Source: an uncultured Acetatifactor sp.
Lineage (GTDB): Bacteria; Bacillota; Clostridia; Lachnospirales; Lachnospiraceae
Length of the DNA stretch: 27,101 bases
Assembly (NCBI GenBank): GCA_947626405.1
Contig: CANQSE010000001.1
Coordinates: 1 to 27,101 of the forward strand
Direction of reading: 5' to 3'
The translations under genes and the position numbers were made by a program. Positions within the stretch are counted from its first letter, which is position 1. Every line of letters begins with the position of its first letter. The notes under the pieces were generated by a model that saw only the letters and a list, made by a program, of their open reading frames with translations, had not been told where the DNA came from and made no database searches. This document shows positions 7,987 through 16,836 of the stretch, piece after piece.

Positions 7987-8652
7987 ATGAAACATGACAA
8001 TAGGGGACTTACCCTGATTGAATTGATTATAGCGATTGCCATTTCAACCATTATTTTCGGTGCGGCGACTCTTTTTATAAGCAACGCGATGCGCAGCTAT
8101 GAGACCGCCGAATCCACCATTGATCTCCAGATGGAGGCTCATGTGATGATGGAGCAGGTGGGAGGATGGATTATGGAGGGAAACAGGATATGTATCGAGG
8201 ACTCTGTCACGGTTGACATGGGAGCGGCATCGTCCACGGTTGACAATGTGCTTGTTATTTACAAGATTCCGCGGACATCCGACCTGGGAAGACTTCCGAC
8301 CAACGTGATAAGAGATGAGAGCGGACGCCTGACCACCAATTACGATCCAACGACTGTCGTCACGGTGAAGGCCAGCAAGCGCCTTATCTGGATGCAAAAT
8401 GGAAAGCTTTTTATGAAGGTTGTAGACGGCATAGAAGATTATGACAGTGATGTCACAGTCGCCATTTCAGGTGTTGACGAGCAGAAAAACTGTATTTGTG
8501 ATTATATGGAGATATTCTCGCCTGACTGGGATGCTGAGCGCGGAACAGTGAAGGTGGCTGTTACTTTGAAAGAAGGCGTTCAGGAGTATACGCTTAACAA
8601 CGAGTTTAAGGTCAGAAACGAGATCATGGAGGCAGCTTCACCGGCACCATGA
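7987..8652 (+). CDS. Type IV prepilin-like protein (PilW-type minor pilin)
   Basis: MKHDNRG is cut before LTLIELIIAIAISTIIFGAA; the glutamate at mature position 5 and a 20-residue hydrophobic helix are present. The region after it (YETAESTIDLQMEAHVMMEQ) matches PilW/ComGF-type minor pilins, in which a helix continues before the globular domain. The extracellular part is about 170 residues with two Cys close together (KNCICDY). GAGAGG lies about ten bases before ATG 7987. It is the last of four prepilin-like genes and precedes the giant secreted protein, matching the minor pilin then PilY1 order of proteobacterial operons. Symbol withheld because minor pilins cannot be told apart reliably by eye. 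Confidence 0.88.
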   Translation: MKHDNRGLTLIELIIAIAISTIIFGAATLFISNAMRSYETAESTIDLQMEAHVMMEQVGGWIMEGNRICIEDSVTVDMGAASSTVDNVLVIYKIPRTSDLGRLPTNVIRDESGRLTTNYDPTTVVTVKASKRLIWMQNGKLFMKVVDGIEDYDSDVTVAISGVDEQKNCICDYMEIFSPDWDAERGTVKVAVTLKEGVQEYTLNNEFKVRNEIMEAASPAP

Positions 8653-8679
8653 CTAATTTTGACTCATGATTAGTTTTTT
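8652..8679 (+). terminator. Weak hairpin with T-run after the PilW-like gene
   Basis: ACTAAT (8652-8657) pairs with ATTAGT (8669-8674), followed by six T. The stem is short and AT-rich, so it would terminate only partly. The sequence CATGACTAATTTT around the stop is echoed as CATGATTAGTTTT 17 bases on. Confidence 0.4.
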
Positions 8680-8726
8680 AATTCGTACCGGATTGTCACT
8701 GATTGGATTGATGGCGTAGGACGCAA

Positions 8727-8742
8727 AGCGAATACATTCGCT
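8727..8742 (+). promoter_or_regulatory. Small perfect inverted repeat just upstream of the giant gene's ribosome binding site
   Basis: AGCGAA-TACA-TTCGCT is a perfect 6-bp stem with a four-base loop, ending seven bases before the GGAGAG that serves the next gene. It may be a leader hairpin that affects translation or mRNA stability. No promoter could be identified with confidence in 8653-8726. Confidence 0.4.
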
Positions 8743-8761
8743 GGGAATGGAGAGTGTCATG

Positions 8762-11700
8762 ATGAGAAACGCAAAGAGGATTATATCCGTCGGACTTGTG
8801 CTTGCGCTTTTGGCAACCATGCTGTATGTGGTACCCAGAAACGAAAAAATGGATGTATCTTATGCGGCGGAAAACAACGGGACACGTGTAAGGGGAACTG
8901 TCAATGAGCTGAGCGAGCTTCCCCAGTACGGGAGAGCGGACTATCAGTCCATTCCAAGAGGAACGGTTGACAGACCTTTTGTGGTGCTTGAAATTGTGCC
9001 TTATGAGGAATATGCCGAGTTCGGTTACCTGATAGGGGGATGCGAACCTATTGACACCAGGTACATGCACGCTGACGAAGCCTACCATGGCAACGTAGGT
9101 GTGTTAAACGTCTATGAAGTTGCCCGATCCCCATACTGGGATGGGTACGAAATGCCCATTTACAACAATGTGTGTTTCTTTACTGATGAGCCGGAAGGCG
9201 ACGTGTCGTTATATAAAACTACGGATATCAATGGCGCTGGAGCGCGTACAGACGGTTATTATTATATATATGGTGAAAAAACGGTAAACGGTTATTATGA
9301 GCTTGTGGAAGAAGGGCGCGGAAACTTCAGGTATACAATAACGCCTGTTGAGACCGAACCGCCACAGACAGAGCCGCCGGTGGAAACCGAGGGGCCATCT
9401 GTGTCGTCCGGAGATTTGTCAGGCCCTTCTGTGAGCGACGGAGACAGTGAGATTGACGGAGACGGCGGAGACGGTGGCGGAGATACCGGAGACGGCGGCG
9501 AAGATGGCGGAGACGAAACTGATCCGGAGACGGAATGGGACGTGACAATCGAAAAGTGCCAGGCAGGAGAGAGCGGCAACCTTATCTGGCATACGGTGAA
9601 CGATTTTGAAAATTATTCGGGAGTGACGTTTGAGGAGTATACTCCGGAGGTTTTAAGCGCACATCCGCTTGAAAATACCGGCGACAGGCTTTATACGAAA
9701 CGGACTTCCAAAAACGGTGAAAACGACATTATAAATATCAACAGGTATTTTGTGTACAACAATTCGGAAAATTTCCTGAAGGTATCAATGGGGCTGTCTG
9801 ACGAGCAGACTGAAAATTATTCGATTGTAGTAAAGACAATCACCCCCGAGGCTCTTAATCAGAGCCCCGACTGGATAGAATATTCCGACCTCATTGTGCT
9901 TTCGCCAAAGAGCCACAATGGTTCGCTTGCGAAGCTGTGGGCTGTTATGCACGGCAGGACTGCCGACAGCGTCCATACTGAACAGGGATTTAACGGCTCA
10001 AACGATTTTACGTGGGATGTGGCGCTGCGCCTTTACAACAAAATCACCGCAACCAGCAATTATGCGGGAATAATCATTGACGACGGAGTTTATAATTCAG
10101 CCGTTTTGGACGGGGCTGTAACGGGAAAGATTTTTGACTATAATCTGCGGCCCTCGGGAATGACACAGAATATCCGTGGCAGCGCAAGCAATGTTTACAA
10201 GCTGTGCGTCATGCTTCTTTCGATGGATTCTTCTCTGTTTAAGAGCCTGTATCTGAGCGGGGAAAATCCCCTTATACAAAACGGTGTATTCAGGCTCAGA
10301 CAGGACGAGGGGACTCTTGCGGATCACTGGGGATTTGGTACGTTCTATCTCTCTGAGCCGGGTTCTTCCATGCCGCCGGAGCAGTATTGGGACAATGCCA
10401 CACAATGGAACAACTATAATACATGGGCAAATGTTACCAGCGAGAAGTACAAATATTGGTGTAATGAGCATGTTTTCACCTACAAGGGCGACAACAGCAT
10501 TTCAATGGATTACAATACAAATAATCTCGGTCAGTATAATCCGAATTATGCGGATCTGTTTAAGGACTTTTCCAGTTCGCTGACTGAGGCGGAGCGTGGA
10601 GCCGCACATTCATCCCTGGCGGTGCGGTATATATTAAATGCCGCAAACAATCCGGAAAATCAGAATTACGGCCAGGGGCAGACTATCCGCATACTGGATC
10701 TTGAGCCGTCCGTGGGACTTATGAGCAGCGGCAGTCCCGATTGGTATCTGACGGAAAGTTATGTCCATATGCTCCTGCCGCATTATGTCGGAAATATTCA
10801 GATCACCCATCAGACCACGGCTGAATTTATCGGGAAGATTGAGGATCTTAATATCACCTACGACATGGTGTTTATGGGGCTTGACTGCAGCGCGTACAAT
10901 CTCGGCGCAGACAACAGGCCCGACTGGAACGACGACTCGCTGGACGGAAAGATTTATCTGCGCACGGGAGATAAGATGACTGCCGCGGAGCTTATCTGGA
11001 GAAATAACAACAGGTCTGTTAAATGGTTAAGCGGCGGAGCGGACAGCGCGGAGCTGAGATTCCCTGGAAATGATATCAGCAGCCTTAAAAAGGCGGATCT
11101 TGTCGATTTCCTGCTCCCCGGATATCCGATTGTTGCGGAGACTCCGCTTTACAACCTTGATACCTCCAGGATAGATCCGTCCACGTATATATACAGCTTT
11201 ATCAACACGTATAAGGAATATGGCAATTTAAACAGCGTGTCGATGGTCGAGCAGATTGAGAAAAATGTGAAAAACACGCTAGGGAGCGCCGTGACGTTTG
11301 ATTCAATGCCGCCGCAGTATAACGGCCAAACGGCATCGGAGGATTCTCCGATTGTGACGTCTCCAAATTACCTTACAGGACACAGTCTGGACTTTGCATT
11401 TACCGTGACACCGAGGGACGGTGAGCATTATAAGTTCCGTCTCTATGTGGATCAGGACAAGGACAGCAAATTCTCGGACGAGGAGATTATTCACACCAGA
11501 GACGCAGTTTCAGGAAGAAACACGGACTCATATCGGATAAGCTCCGCATGGATCGGCCTTGTACAATGGAAGCTTGAGGTTTTCCAGGTGGATTCGTCAG
11601 GCGCGGAAAACGGTATAAGATATTCACAGACCGGACGTTCCGCTGTCCGCAATACGGGAGAGAAGAAGACGATCAGGGTTCTTCAGATAATGCCTAACTC

Positions 11701-13345
11701 AGGGTGCAATCTTGACCTGTCAACCGACGAGCGTTTTATGAAGTATTATACTCAGCTCCAGGATTATGTGATCCAGATGGATGCCATGACGTGGGATGAG
11801 TTTGAGAAGTTCTTCTATACTGAGACAGTTAACGCTGACGGGTCTGTTACAAAGACCTCAAAGGGCTTTAGCTATAATTATACGGAGCCTATCAGCGAGG
11901 ACGGCGCAAGTCTTAATCCCGTTAACCTGAATGAGCTTGACAGCAGGCTCAGCGATTACAATATGCTTATAATGGGCTTCGGGGACACTTATGGAGGAAC
12001 GAATCTGTCCAATAAATACGGAGCTATAGATTACCTGCGCTATTATGTAGACCAGGGTAAGAGTATACTGTTTACCCACGACCTGACATCGATGCACAAC
12101 ACCGATTCGTCCAATTACGGCTATACGGTAAATACGCTGATGCGCGATCTGATGGGCATGAACCGTTATAAGTCGATGAACAAAAACATCAACAGCTCCG
12201 GAAACGAGAGCAATCCTGTAAGCGAATCGCAGATGCTTAGCACTTATCAGGCGGCAAACGCCGATAAATACGACACGATGAACTCAGGCTCGATTCAGGG
12301 CTACACATATTATGCAATGAAGCGTCTGGGCTATACAGACGGTGACAATGCCGGCCTGGGCTGCAAAATGCCGTATAAATACATGATAGTGAATCCTCTG
12401 GGGCAGGATTACTTTTCCAATACCCCAAGACACGGTACCGGAACAGGTTTCAACAACAACAATGATGAAACTACAAAGGTCTCGATGCTGAATGAGGGCC
12501 AGGTTACAATGTATCCTTACTTCGTGGGCGACAGCCTGACGGTGGCGTCAACGCATGCCCAGTGGTACGGTTTAAGCCCTGAGGATCCGAACGTTACGGT
12601 CTGGTACTGCCTGGCAGGGGATTCCGACTCGAGTAACGGCAACAACAATATATTTGCATCTGCCGGAAACAAGGGAATATCCACGACCTACGCCGTATCG
12701 CCCAATGATGCAATGAACAATTATTATATTTACAGCAAGGGGAATATTTTCTACTCAGGCGTAGGCCATTCCACCGTAACCGGTGAAATGGAGACAAAGC
12801 TTTTCATCAACACAATGATTGCGGCTTACAGCGCGTCGTATGTACCGCCCACAGTGGAAGTAACAAACACTGAGGCATATATGAAGGGAATACAGAATTA
12901 CGCGATTGAGCTGCTTCAGACATATGATTTTGCAACCGATGACGACGGAAATATTGTCCAGAATGTGGAGGACTTTGCAGGTGAGGGAGAAACTTATCCC
13001 GTAAACTTTACGCCGCTTGATTCCAATTTGATTACAACCACATTTAAATGTAAAATTTATTACGATAACGGCGAAAACGGAATCGTCTATGTTGACAACG
13101 TTGTGGAGCTTAACGGCGAAAACGGTGATCCTGTTATGGTGGGCGGTCATGAAAAAGTCATTTCCGCGGGTGCAGATCATGTGTTTACGAACCTTGAGAA
13201 CGGGAAATACTACAGGCTGTACTATCCAAAGGAATACATTGAGTATGTAAAGCATGATGTATGCTTTAACATAGAAAATGAGAAGCATCTTTCCAGCACT
13301 ACGATCCTCAATATGGAAGTAATGCCGTTGTTCCCGCTGGACTAA
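8762..13345 (+). CDS. Giant secreted protein, DUF5057-like, candidate pilus-tip component
   Basis: A signal peptide is visible (MRNAKRIISVGLVLALLAT, likely cut after SYA near residue 35), with no C-terminal anchor or sortase motif, so the 1,527-residue protein is exported. Three modules open with a similar strand: FVVLEIVP (about 72), TIRILDLEP (about 641) and TIRVLQIMP (about 971). The last two have later strands such as YDMVFMGLD and YNMLIMGFGD, as in Rossmann-like folds. A low-complexity acidic linker of Pro/Glu/Thr then Gly/Asp lies at about 200-260. Residues 897-908 (DQDKDSKFSDEE) match a calcium-binding EF-hand loop. The C-terminal ~100 residues look like a beta-sandwich. ATG 8762 is seven bases after GGAGAG; ATGs at 8759 and 8747 are in frame. 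It resembles DUF5057 proteins as I remember them; function unknown. Its place after the minor pilins suggests a fibre-associated role. Confidence 0.85.
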   Translation: MRNAKRIISVGLVLALLATMLYVVPRNEKMDVSYAAENNGTRVRGTVNELSELPQYGRADYQSIPRGTVDRPFVVLEIVPYEEYAEFGYLIGGCEPIDTRYMHADEAYHGNVGVLNVYEVARSPYWDGYEMPIYNNVCFFTDEPEGDVSLYKTTDINGAGARTDGYYYIYGEKTVNGYYELVEEGRGNFRYTITPVETEPPQTEPPVETEGPSVSSGDLSGPSVSDGDSEIDGDGGDGGGDTGDGGEDGGDETDPETEWDVTIEKCQAGESGNLIWHTVNDFENYSGVTFEEYTPEVLSAHPLENTGDRLYTKRTSKNGENDIININRYFVYNNSENFLKVSMGLSDEQTENYSIVVKTITPEALNQSPDWIEYSDLIVLSPKSHNGSLAKLWAVMHGRTADSVHTEQGFNGSNDFTWDVALRLYNKITATSNYAGIIIDDGVYNSAVLDGAVTGKIFDYNLRPSGMTQNIRGSASNVYKLCVMLLSMDSSLFKSLYLSGENPLIQNGVFRLRQDEGTLADHWGFGTFYLSEPGSSMPPEQYWDNATQWNNYNTWANVTSEKYKYWCNEHVFTYKGDNSISMDYNTNNLGQYNPNYADLFKDFSSSLTEAERGAAHSSLAVRYILNAANNPENQNYGQGQTIRILDLEPSVGLMSSGSPDWYLTESYVHMLLPHYVGNIQITHQTTAEFIGKIEDLNITYDMVFMGLDCSAYNLGADNRPDWNDDSLDGKIYLRTGDKMTAAELIWRNNNRSVKWLSGGADSAELRFPGNDISSLKKADLVDFLLPGYPIVAETPLYNLDTSRIDPSTYIYSFINTYKEYGNLNSVSMVEQIEKNVKNTLGSAVTFDSMPPQYNGQTASEDSPIVTSPNYLTGHSLDFAFTVTPRDGEHYKFRLYVDQDKDSKFSDEEIIHTRDAVSGRNTDSYRISSAWIGLVQWKLEVFQVDSSGAENGIRYSQTGRSAVRNTGEKKTIRVLQIMPNSGCNLDLSTDERFMKYYTQLQDYVIQMDAMTWDEFEKFFYTETVNADGSVTKTSKGFSYNYTEPISEDGASLNPVNLNELDSRLSDYNMLIMGFGDTYGGTNLSNKYGAIDYLRYYVDQGKSILFTHDLTSMHNTDSSNYGYTVNTLMRDLMGMNRYKSMNKNINSSGNESNPVSESQMLSTYQAANADKYDTMNSGSIQGYTYYAMKRLGYTDGDNAGLGCKMPYKYMIVNPLGQDYFSNTPRHGTGTGFNNNNDETTKVSMLNEGQVTMYPYFVGDSLTVASTHAQWYGLSPEDPNVTVWYCLAGDSDSSNGNNNIFASAGNKGISTTYAVSPNDAMNNYYIYSKGNIFYSGVGHSTVTGEMETKLFINTMIAAYSASYVPPTVEVTNTEAYMKGIQNYAIELLQTYDFATDDDGNIVQNVEDFAGEGETYPVNFTPLDSNLITTTFKCKIYYDNGENGIVYVDNVVELNGENGDPVMVGGHEKVISAGADHVFTNLENGKYYRLYYPKEYIEYVKHDVCFNIENEKHLSSTTILNMEVMPLFPLD

Positions 13346-13438
13346 GTAAGTATACAGGCATAATTTTCAGGAGTAATTTTACAAATATAATTTTGTTATT
13401 GCATATCTTTACCGGAATGATTTTATAGGAATAATTTA

Positions 13439-13481
13439 ACAGGCAGATCCTTATGTTTAAGGATCTGCCTGTAACTTTTTT
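13439..13481 (+). terminator. Strong intrinsic terminator of the pilus operon
   Basis: A perfect 15-bp stem (ACAGGCAGATCCTTA at 13439-13453 with its complement at 13458-13472) has a TGTT loop and is followed by AAC and seven T. It lies about 95 bases after the giant gene's stop. The bases between (13346-13438) hold only degenerate copies of a TAATTTT-containing word. Confidence 0.93.
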
Positions 13482-13514
13482 ATAAATCCGTCAATCCATC
13501 AAATACTTGTAAAA

Positions 13515-13570
13515 TAACGAATAGTTGGTGCATCCCGCTATATAGTGCGAACCACATCAACTATTCGTTA
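13515..13570. repeat. 56-bp imperfect palindrome with 13-bp perfect arms
   Basis: TAACGAATAGTTG (13515-13527) is the exact reverse complement of 13558-13570. The inner part also pairs partly (GGTGCA with TGC...ACC), so the whole could fold as one long hairpin. It lies between the terminator of the pilus operon and the end of dtd, has no T-run on either side and no coding potential. It could be a small dispersed element, a structured RNA or a protein site. Confidence 0.75.
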
Positions 13571-13637
13571 AAGAAGCCTTTTGCGCATAGTTGTATCTAT
13601 CTTCCATGGGGTTTATCAATTTCATAAAATCAGGTAA

Positions 13638-13718
13638 ACTCAGGCAAAGCTGCTGTCCAGAGTCAGGGAAATCAGTTTCACATACTCAGGCAAATAGCTG
13701 GTCTGAGTCAAGGAAAAT
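13638..13718 (-). repeat. Diverged tandem copy of the dtd gene end
   Basis: The segment 13684-13718, which encodes the last residues and stop of dtd, is matched 46 bases away by 13638-13672 (shared words ACTCAGGCAAA, GAGTCA, GGAAA). On the - strand the copy reads as a corrupted LDSDQLFA-stop. It lies downstream of the stop codon. Confidence 0.75.
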
Positions 13719-14138
13719 TGTAAACGGTCCGTGATTACTGAGCTTAACTTCCATATGAGCGCCAAAGCTGCCAGACTCGACAACGGGGATTTCTTTTCGG
13801 CACTGTTCAAGTATATATTCATATAATTCCAGAGCCATCTGAGGATTACCGGCATTGACAAAGGAAGGACGGTTTCCCTTTTTGCAGTCGGCATAAAGTG
13901 TAAATTGTGATATGATAAGAACCTGTCCTCTTACTGCTTTTAAATCCAGATTTATTTTTCCGTTTTCATCCTCAAAGATTCTCAGCCCCAGCAGTTTTTT
14001 AATCATCCTGTCCGCAATATCCCTGTTATCTGTTGCGGAAATTCCCGCAAAAACCAGGAAACCATTGGAAATCTGACCGATTATATTGTTGTCAACTGAC
14101 ACGGAAGCTTCTGTCACACGTTGAATTAAAAATCTCAT
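13686..14138 (-). CDS. dtd: D-aminoacyl-tRNA deacylase (DTD)
   Basis: This cytoplasmic homodimeric proofreading enzyme hydrolyses D-aminoacyl-tRNA (D-Tyr and others, and Gly mischarged on tRNA-Ala), releasing the amino acid and free tRNA. The 150-residue sequence has the family start MRFLIQRVTEASVSVD, the central motif SQFTLYADCKKGNRPSF that shapes the active site, and the C-terminal NHGPFTIFLDS, equivalent to the NxGP cross-subunit Gly-cis-Pro motif. Length is normal. The ATG overlaps the stop of the upstream permease by four bases (ATGA), so the two genes are translationally coupled. The gene end is duplicated downstream. Confidence 0.97.
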   Translation of the reverse strand: MRFLIQRVTEASVSVDNNIIGQISNGFLVFAGISATDNRDIADRMIKKLLGLRIFEDENGKINLDLKAVRGQVLIISQFTLYADCKKGNRPSFVNAGNPQMALELYEYILEQCRKEIPVVESGSFGAHMEVKLSNHGPFTIFLDSDQLFA

Positions 14139-15553
14139 TGCTTTTTACCTGTATTGCCTGTATTACCCATATTACCTATATTACCCATATTACCTGTATT
14201 GTCTACCTGACTGTCCGGTGTTTTTGCGGCGCTGCCCTCTCCTGCGGTACTGTTTTTGGACTTTTTACCTGTCCGTTTTGTACGTTTTTTACCTGTGTCC
14301 GGTTCTGTAACCGCATAATCGTGCATACCGAGTTCATCCACATATTCCAGCTTTTCATATTTATTTGATTCAATTGGCATTTGCTTCTTAAGCAGTTTTG
14401 TGTTGATAATGGACTTTATTGCGGCGTAGATAACGGCAAATAACGGTACGCCCACAATCATTCCAAATACGCCGAACAATCCGCCGAAAAACGTTATCGA
14501 AAAAATTACCCAGAAGCTTGTTAATCCGGTAGAGTTTCCGAGGATTTTCGGTCCAAGGAAATTGCCGTCAAACTGCTGCAGCAGCAAAATAAAAATCAGA
14601 TAATACACACATCTTAGCGGGTGCATAGGGTCAACTATAAGCACAAGGAGCACCGTAGGTATTGCGCCAAGGTAAGGACCAAAGAAAGGAATCACATTTG
14701 TCAGTCCTATTATTACGCTTATCAGTGCCGCGTATGGAAGCTGCAGTAATGTTACGCCCATAAAGCAAAGCAGTCCGATAATGATGGAATCGGCGATCTT
14801 TCCGCTTATAAATCCGATGAACGTTTTGTGTGTAAACCGGAAATTCCGGATGATTATATTGGCGGTGTCGCGTTCAAAGAGCGCATAGACCATCTTCTTT
14901 CCCTGGGCTGTAAACTTCTCCTTGCTTATCATGAGGTATATTGAGATGATAAAACCTATGACAAAATCCCACAGGACGCCGATTATGCTTGTCGCGGTAT
15001 TTGTTACTGTCAACAGCCATACCTTCATATTGCTTGGAAGCTCATTCATCAACGAATCCAACTGCTCCGAATAACGGTCGATGGTCTGCAGAATATAGGA
15101 TTTAATCTCGGGATTATTGTTAAGCAACTTGTTTACCCAGTCAACCACGTTATTTGTATAGGTATCAAAATTATTTACTATGTTCTGTATGCTGGGCATG
15201 AGCTGTGAAATCAGCATATGGAACAGCATATAGATCAACGCGATAACAATAAAAGCCGTAAGGAAAACGCTTATTCCTCTTACTACTGATTTTCTGCGCC
15301 TGGACTCTTTTACTCCGAGCTTGTCAAGCAGCGGGAACATGATTTTTCCCTCAATATAATTTAATATGGGAATCATCAGGTATGCGGTGACAAAACCGAA
15401 CACAACGGGCATCAGAATGTCGGTGAGCTTACTCAAAGCGGCAAGTATGTCTGAATTGTTAAAGAGAAAGTAATAAAACATGATTGCCGCCGCAATTACG
15501 GCAAAAAGAGTCAACCCCCAGCGTACATATTTGTTGTTCAGCTTAATTTTCAT
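14135..15553 (-). CDS. AI-2E family transporter (putative permease, PF01594)
   Basis: About eight membrane segments in the family pattern are present: two near the N-terminus, a long extracytoplasmic helical stretch (about 115-200), then a cluster of five to six toward residue 390. The conserved segments ALISVIIGLTNVIPFFGPYLGAIP and FDGNFLGPKILGNSTGL are the signature of the family, whose members export autoinducer-2 or act as Na+/H+ or other transporters; the substrate here is unknown. I choose ATG 15553 because GGAG lies about nine bases upstream; earlier in-frame starts (15568, TTG 15601) lack a binding site. The C-terminal tail after about 400 is cytoplasmic, Lys-rich, and ends in six Asn-x-Gly triplets encoded by 9-bp repeats. 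Confidence 0.93.
   Translation of the reverse strand: MKIKLNNKYVRWGLTLFAVIAAAIMFYYFLFNNSDILAALSKLTDILMPVVFGFVTAYLMIPILNYIEGKIMFPLLDKLGVKESRRRKSVVRGISVFLTAFIVIALIYMLFHMLISQLMPSIQNIVNNFDTYTNNVVDWVNKLLNNNPEIKSYILQTIDRYSEQLDSLMNELPSNMKVWLLTVTNTATSIIGVLWDFVIGFIISIYLMISKEKFTAQGKKMVYALFERDTANIIIRNFRFTHKTFIGFISGKIADSIIIGLLCFMGVTLLQLPYAALISVIIGLTNVIPFFGPYLGAIPTVLLVLIVDPMHPLRCVYYLIFILLLQQFDGNFLGPKILGNSTGLTSFWVIFSITFFGGLFGVFGMIVGVPLFAVIYAAIKSIINTKLLKKQMPIESNKYEKLEYVDELGMHDYAVTEPDTGKKRTKRTGKKSKNSTAGEGSAAKTPDSQVDNTGNMGNIGNMGNTGNTGKKQ
14147..14200 (-). repeat. Six 9-bp coding repeats at the end of the AI-2E transporter gene
   Basis: Six units of nine bases (ACCTGTATT, GCCTGTATT, ACCCATATT, ACCTATATT, ACCCATATT, ACCTGTATT on the + strand) encode the tail triplets TGN, MGN, IGN, MGN, TGN, TGK-like. 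Copy number could change without breaking the frame. Confidence 0.9.
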
Positions 15554-15683
15554 AGTCTTAATCTCCATATTTACGCGGCAGGGCAAATCCTGTTTTCCCA
15601 AAACGCGGCTTTTATTAATACTATAATACTATTAATCGGCATACATAACAAGTAATTTCTGTGACTGTTTTATTAAAATTAGG

Positions 15684-15712
15684 TTGTTTTTCTTTTCCGG
15701 AGCATCTAAAAT
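15684..15712 (+). promoter_or_regulatory. Promoter of the tyrosine recombinase gene
   Basis: TTGTTT (15684-15689), a 17-base spacer and TAAAAT (15707-15712) form a near-consensus vegetative promoter about 40 bases before the recombinase start. Confidence 0.65.
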
Positions 15713-15753
15713 AGAGATATGGAATAAACCCAAGGGAAAGGAACGGATACAAA

Positions 15754-16836
15754 TTGGCTGTTATAAACCCTCAGAACTACCACGATGAGCAGAACCGGCA
15801 GAATATTATGAAAATGCGTGCCGTGCTCAGCACTCTCCCATCCTTCTGCAGTACATATTTCAGAGGGATCGAGGAATATACATCCGCCCGCACAAGACTT
15901 GCCTATGCGTATGACATAAGGCTTTTCTTTGAGTTCCTTCACGAGCGGAACGCATTGTGCGCCAAGATGGACATCAAGGACTACCCGCTTGACCTGCTTG
16001 ACGAGATTACAAGGCTTGATATAGAGGAATACCTTGAATATATGACGCTGTACGAGAAGGACGGACGGGAAATCACCAATGACGAGCGCGGAAAAGAGAG
16101 AAAACTGGCTGCCCTGCGCAGTTTTTACAACTATTTTTACAGGTCTGAAATGATCAAAAATAATCCGGCCGCGCTGGTGCATATGCCTAAGCGCCACGCG
16201 AAGGAAATCATACGTCTTGAACCGAATGAGGTCGCGATTCTGCTGGATCAGGTTGAGGACGGCACAAAGCTTACAAATAAGGAGCTTGAATACCACAAAA
16301 AGACGAAAGTACGCGACGTCGCCCTGATGACGCTTCTTCTCGGGACAGGTATTCGTGTCTCAGAATGTGTGGGACTGGATTTAAATGACGTAAATTTCGA
16401 TGTTGGCGGCATAAAGGTAAGACGAAAGGGCGGCTATGAAGCTATTGTCTACTTTGGATCAGAGGTTGAGACTGCGCTTCTTGATTACCTTGAACAGCGC
16501 GAACACATGATTCCTGCCGAGGGGCATGAAAATGCTTTGTTTCTCTCCCTTCAGAACCGGCGCATGGCTGTGAGGTCAGTGGAAAATCTGGTAAAGAAGT
16601 ACGCTTCCAGGGTTACTACAATAAAAAAGATTACGCCTCACAAGCTTCGCAGCACCTACGGTACAACACTTTATCAGGAAACCGGTGACATTTATCTTGT
16701 GGCAGATGTGCTTGGGCATAAGGATGTAAATACAACGCGCAGACACTATGCAGCCCAGGCGGACGAACGGCGCAGGTCTGCCGCTCAGTATGTGCATCTT
16801 CGCAGCAAAGATAACGACAAGCACAATGACAAGTGA
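15754..16836 (+). CDS. Tyrosine recombinase / integrase, XerC/D-like
   Basis: The protein catalyses site-specific DNA strand exchange through a tyrosine nucleophile. A SAM-like core-binding domain spans about residues 30-165 and the catalytic domain about 175-350. The catalytic set is complete: R201 (GTGIRVSE), K225 (RRKGGYE), H296 and R299 (HKLRS), H322 (LGHKDVNTT) and Y332 (RHYA). The start is a TTG with GGAAAGGA about ten bases upstream; no ATG is better placed. It is 360 residues, longer than typical XerC/D (about 300), with an extended loop near 105-115. It faces the LysM gene and lies next to lexA, a housekeeping rather than phage context, so chromosome-dimer resolution or a local inversion role are both possible. 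Its 3' end is copied in the adjacent repeats. Confidence 0.93.
   Translation: MAVINPQNYHDEQNRQNIMKMRAVLSTLPSFCSTYFRGIEEYTSARTRLAYAYDIRLFFEFLHERNALCAKMDIKDYPLDLLDEITRLDIEEYLEYMTLYEKDGREITNDERGKERKLAALRSFYNYFYRSEMIKNNPAALVHMPKRHAKEIIRLEPNEVAILLDQVEDGTKLTNKELEYHKKTKVRDVALMTLLLGTGIRVSECVGLDLNDVNFDVGGIKVRRKGGYEAIVYFGSEVETALLDYLEQREHMIPAEGHENALFLSLQNRRMAVRSVENLVKKYASRVTTIKKITPHKLRSTYGTTLYQETGDIYLVADVLGHKDVNTTRRHYAAQADERRRSAAQYVHLRSKDNDKHNDK

Noticed and set aside
7552..7995. Long - strand open frame of 147 residues with SVHLSDVSAHTLRKS-type repeats
   Set aside because: It is the complement of the 51-bp array plus the end of the GspH-like gene. All frames stay open because the unit is a multiple of three and lacks stops, and no ribosome binding site or known domain is seen.
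12755..13288. 177-residue open frame on the - strand within the giant gene
   Set aside because: Opposite to a long frame with a signal peptide and consistent codon use; no ribosome binding site or recognisable domain.
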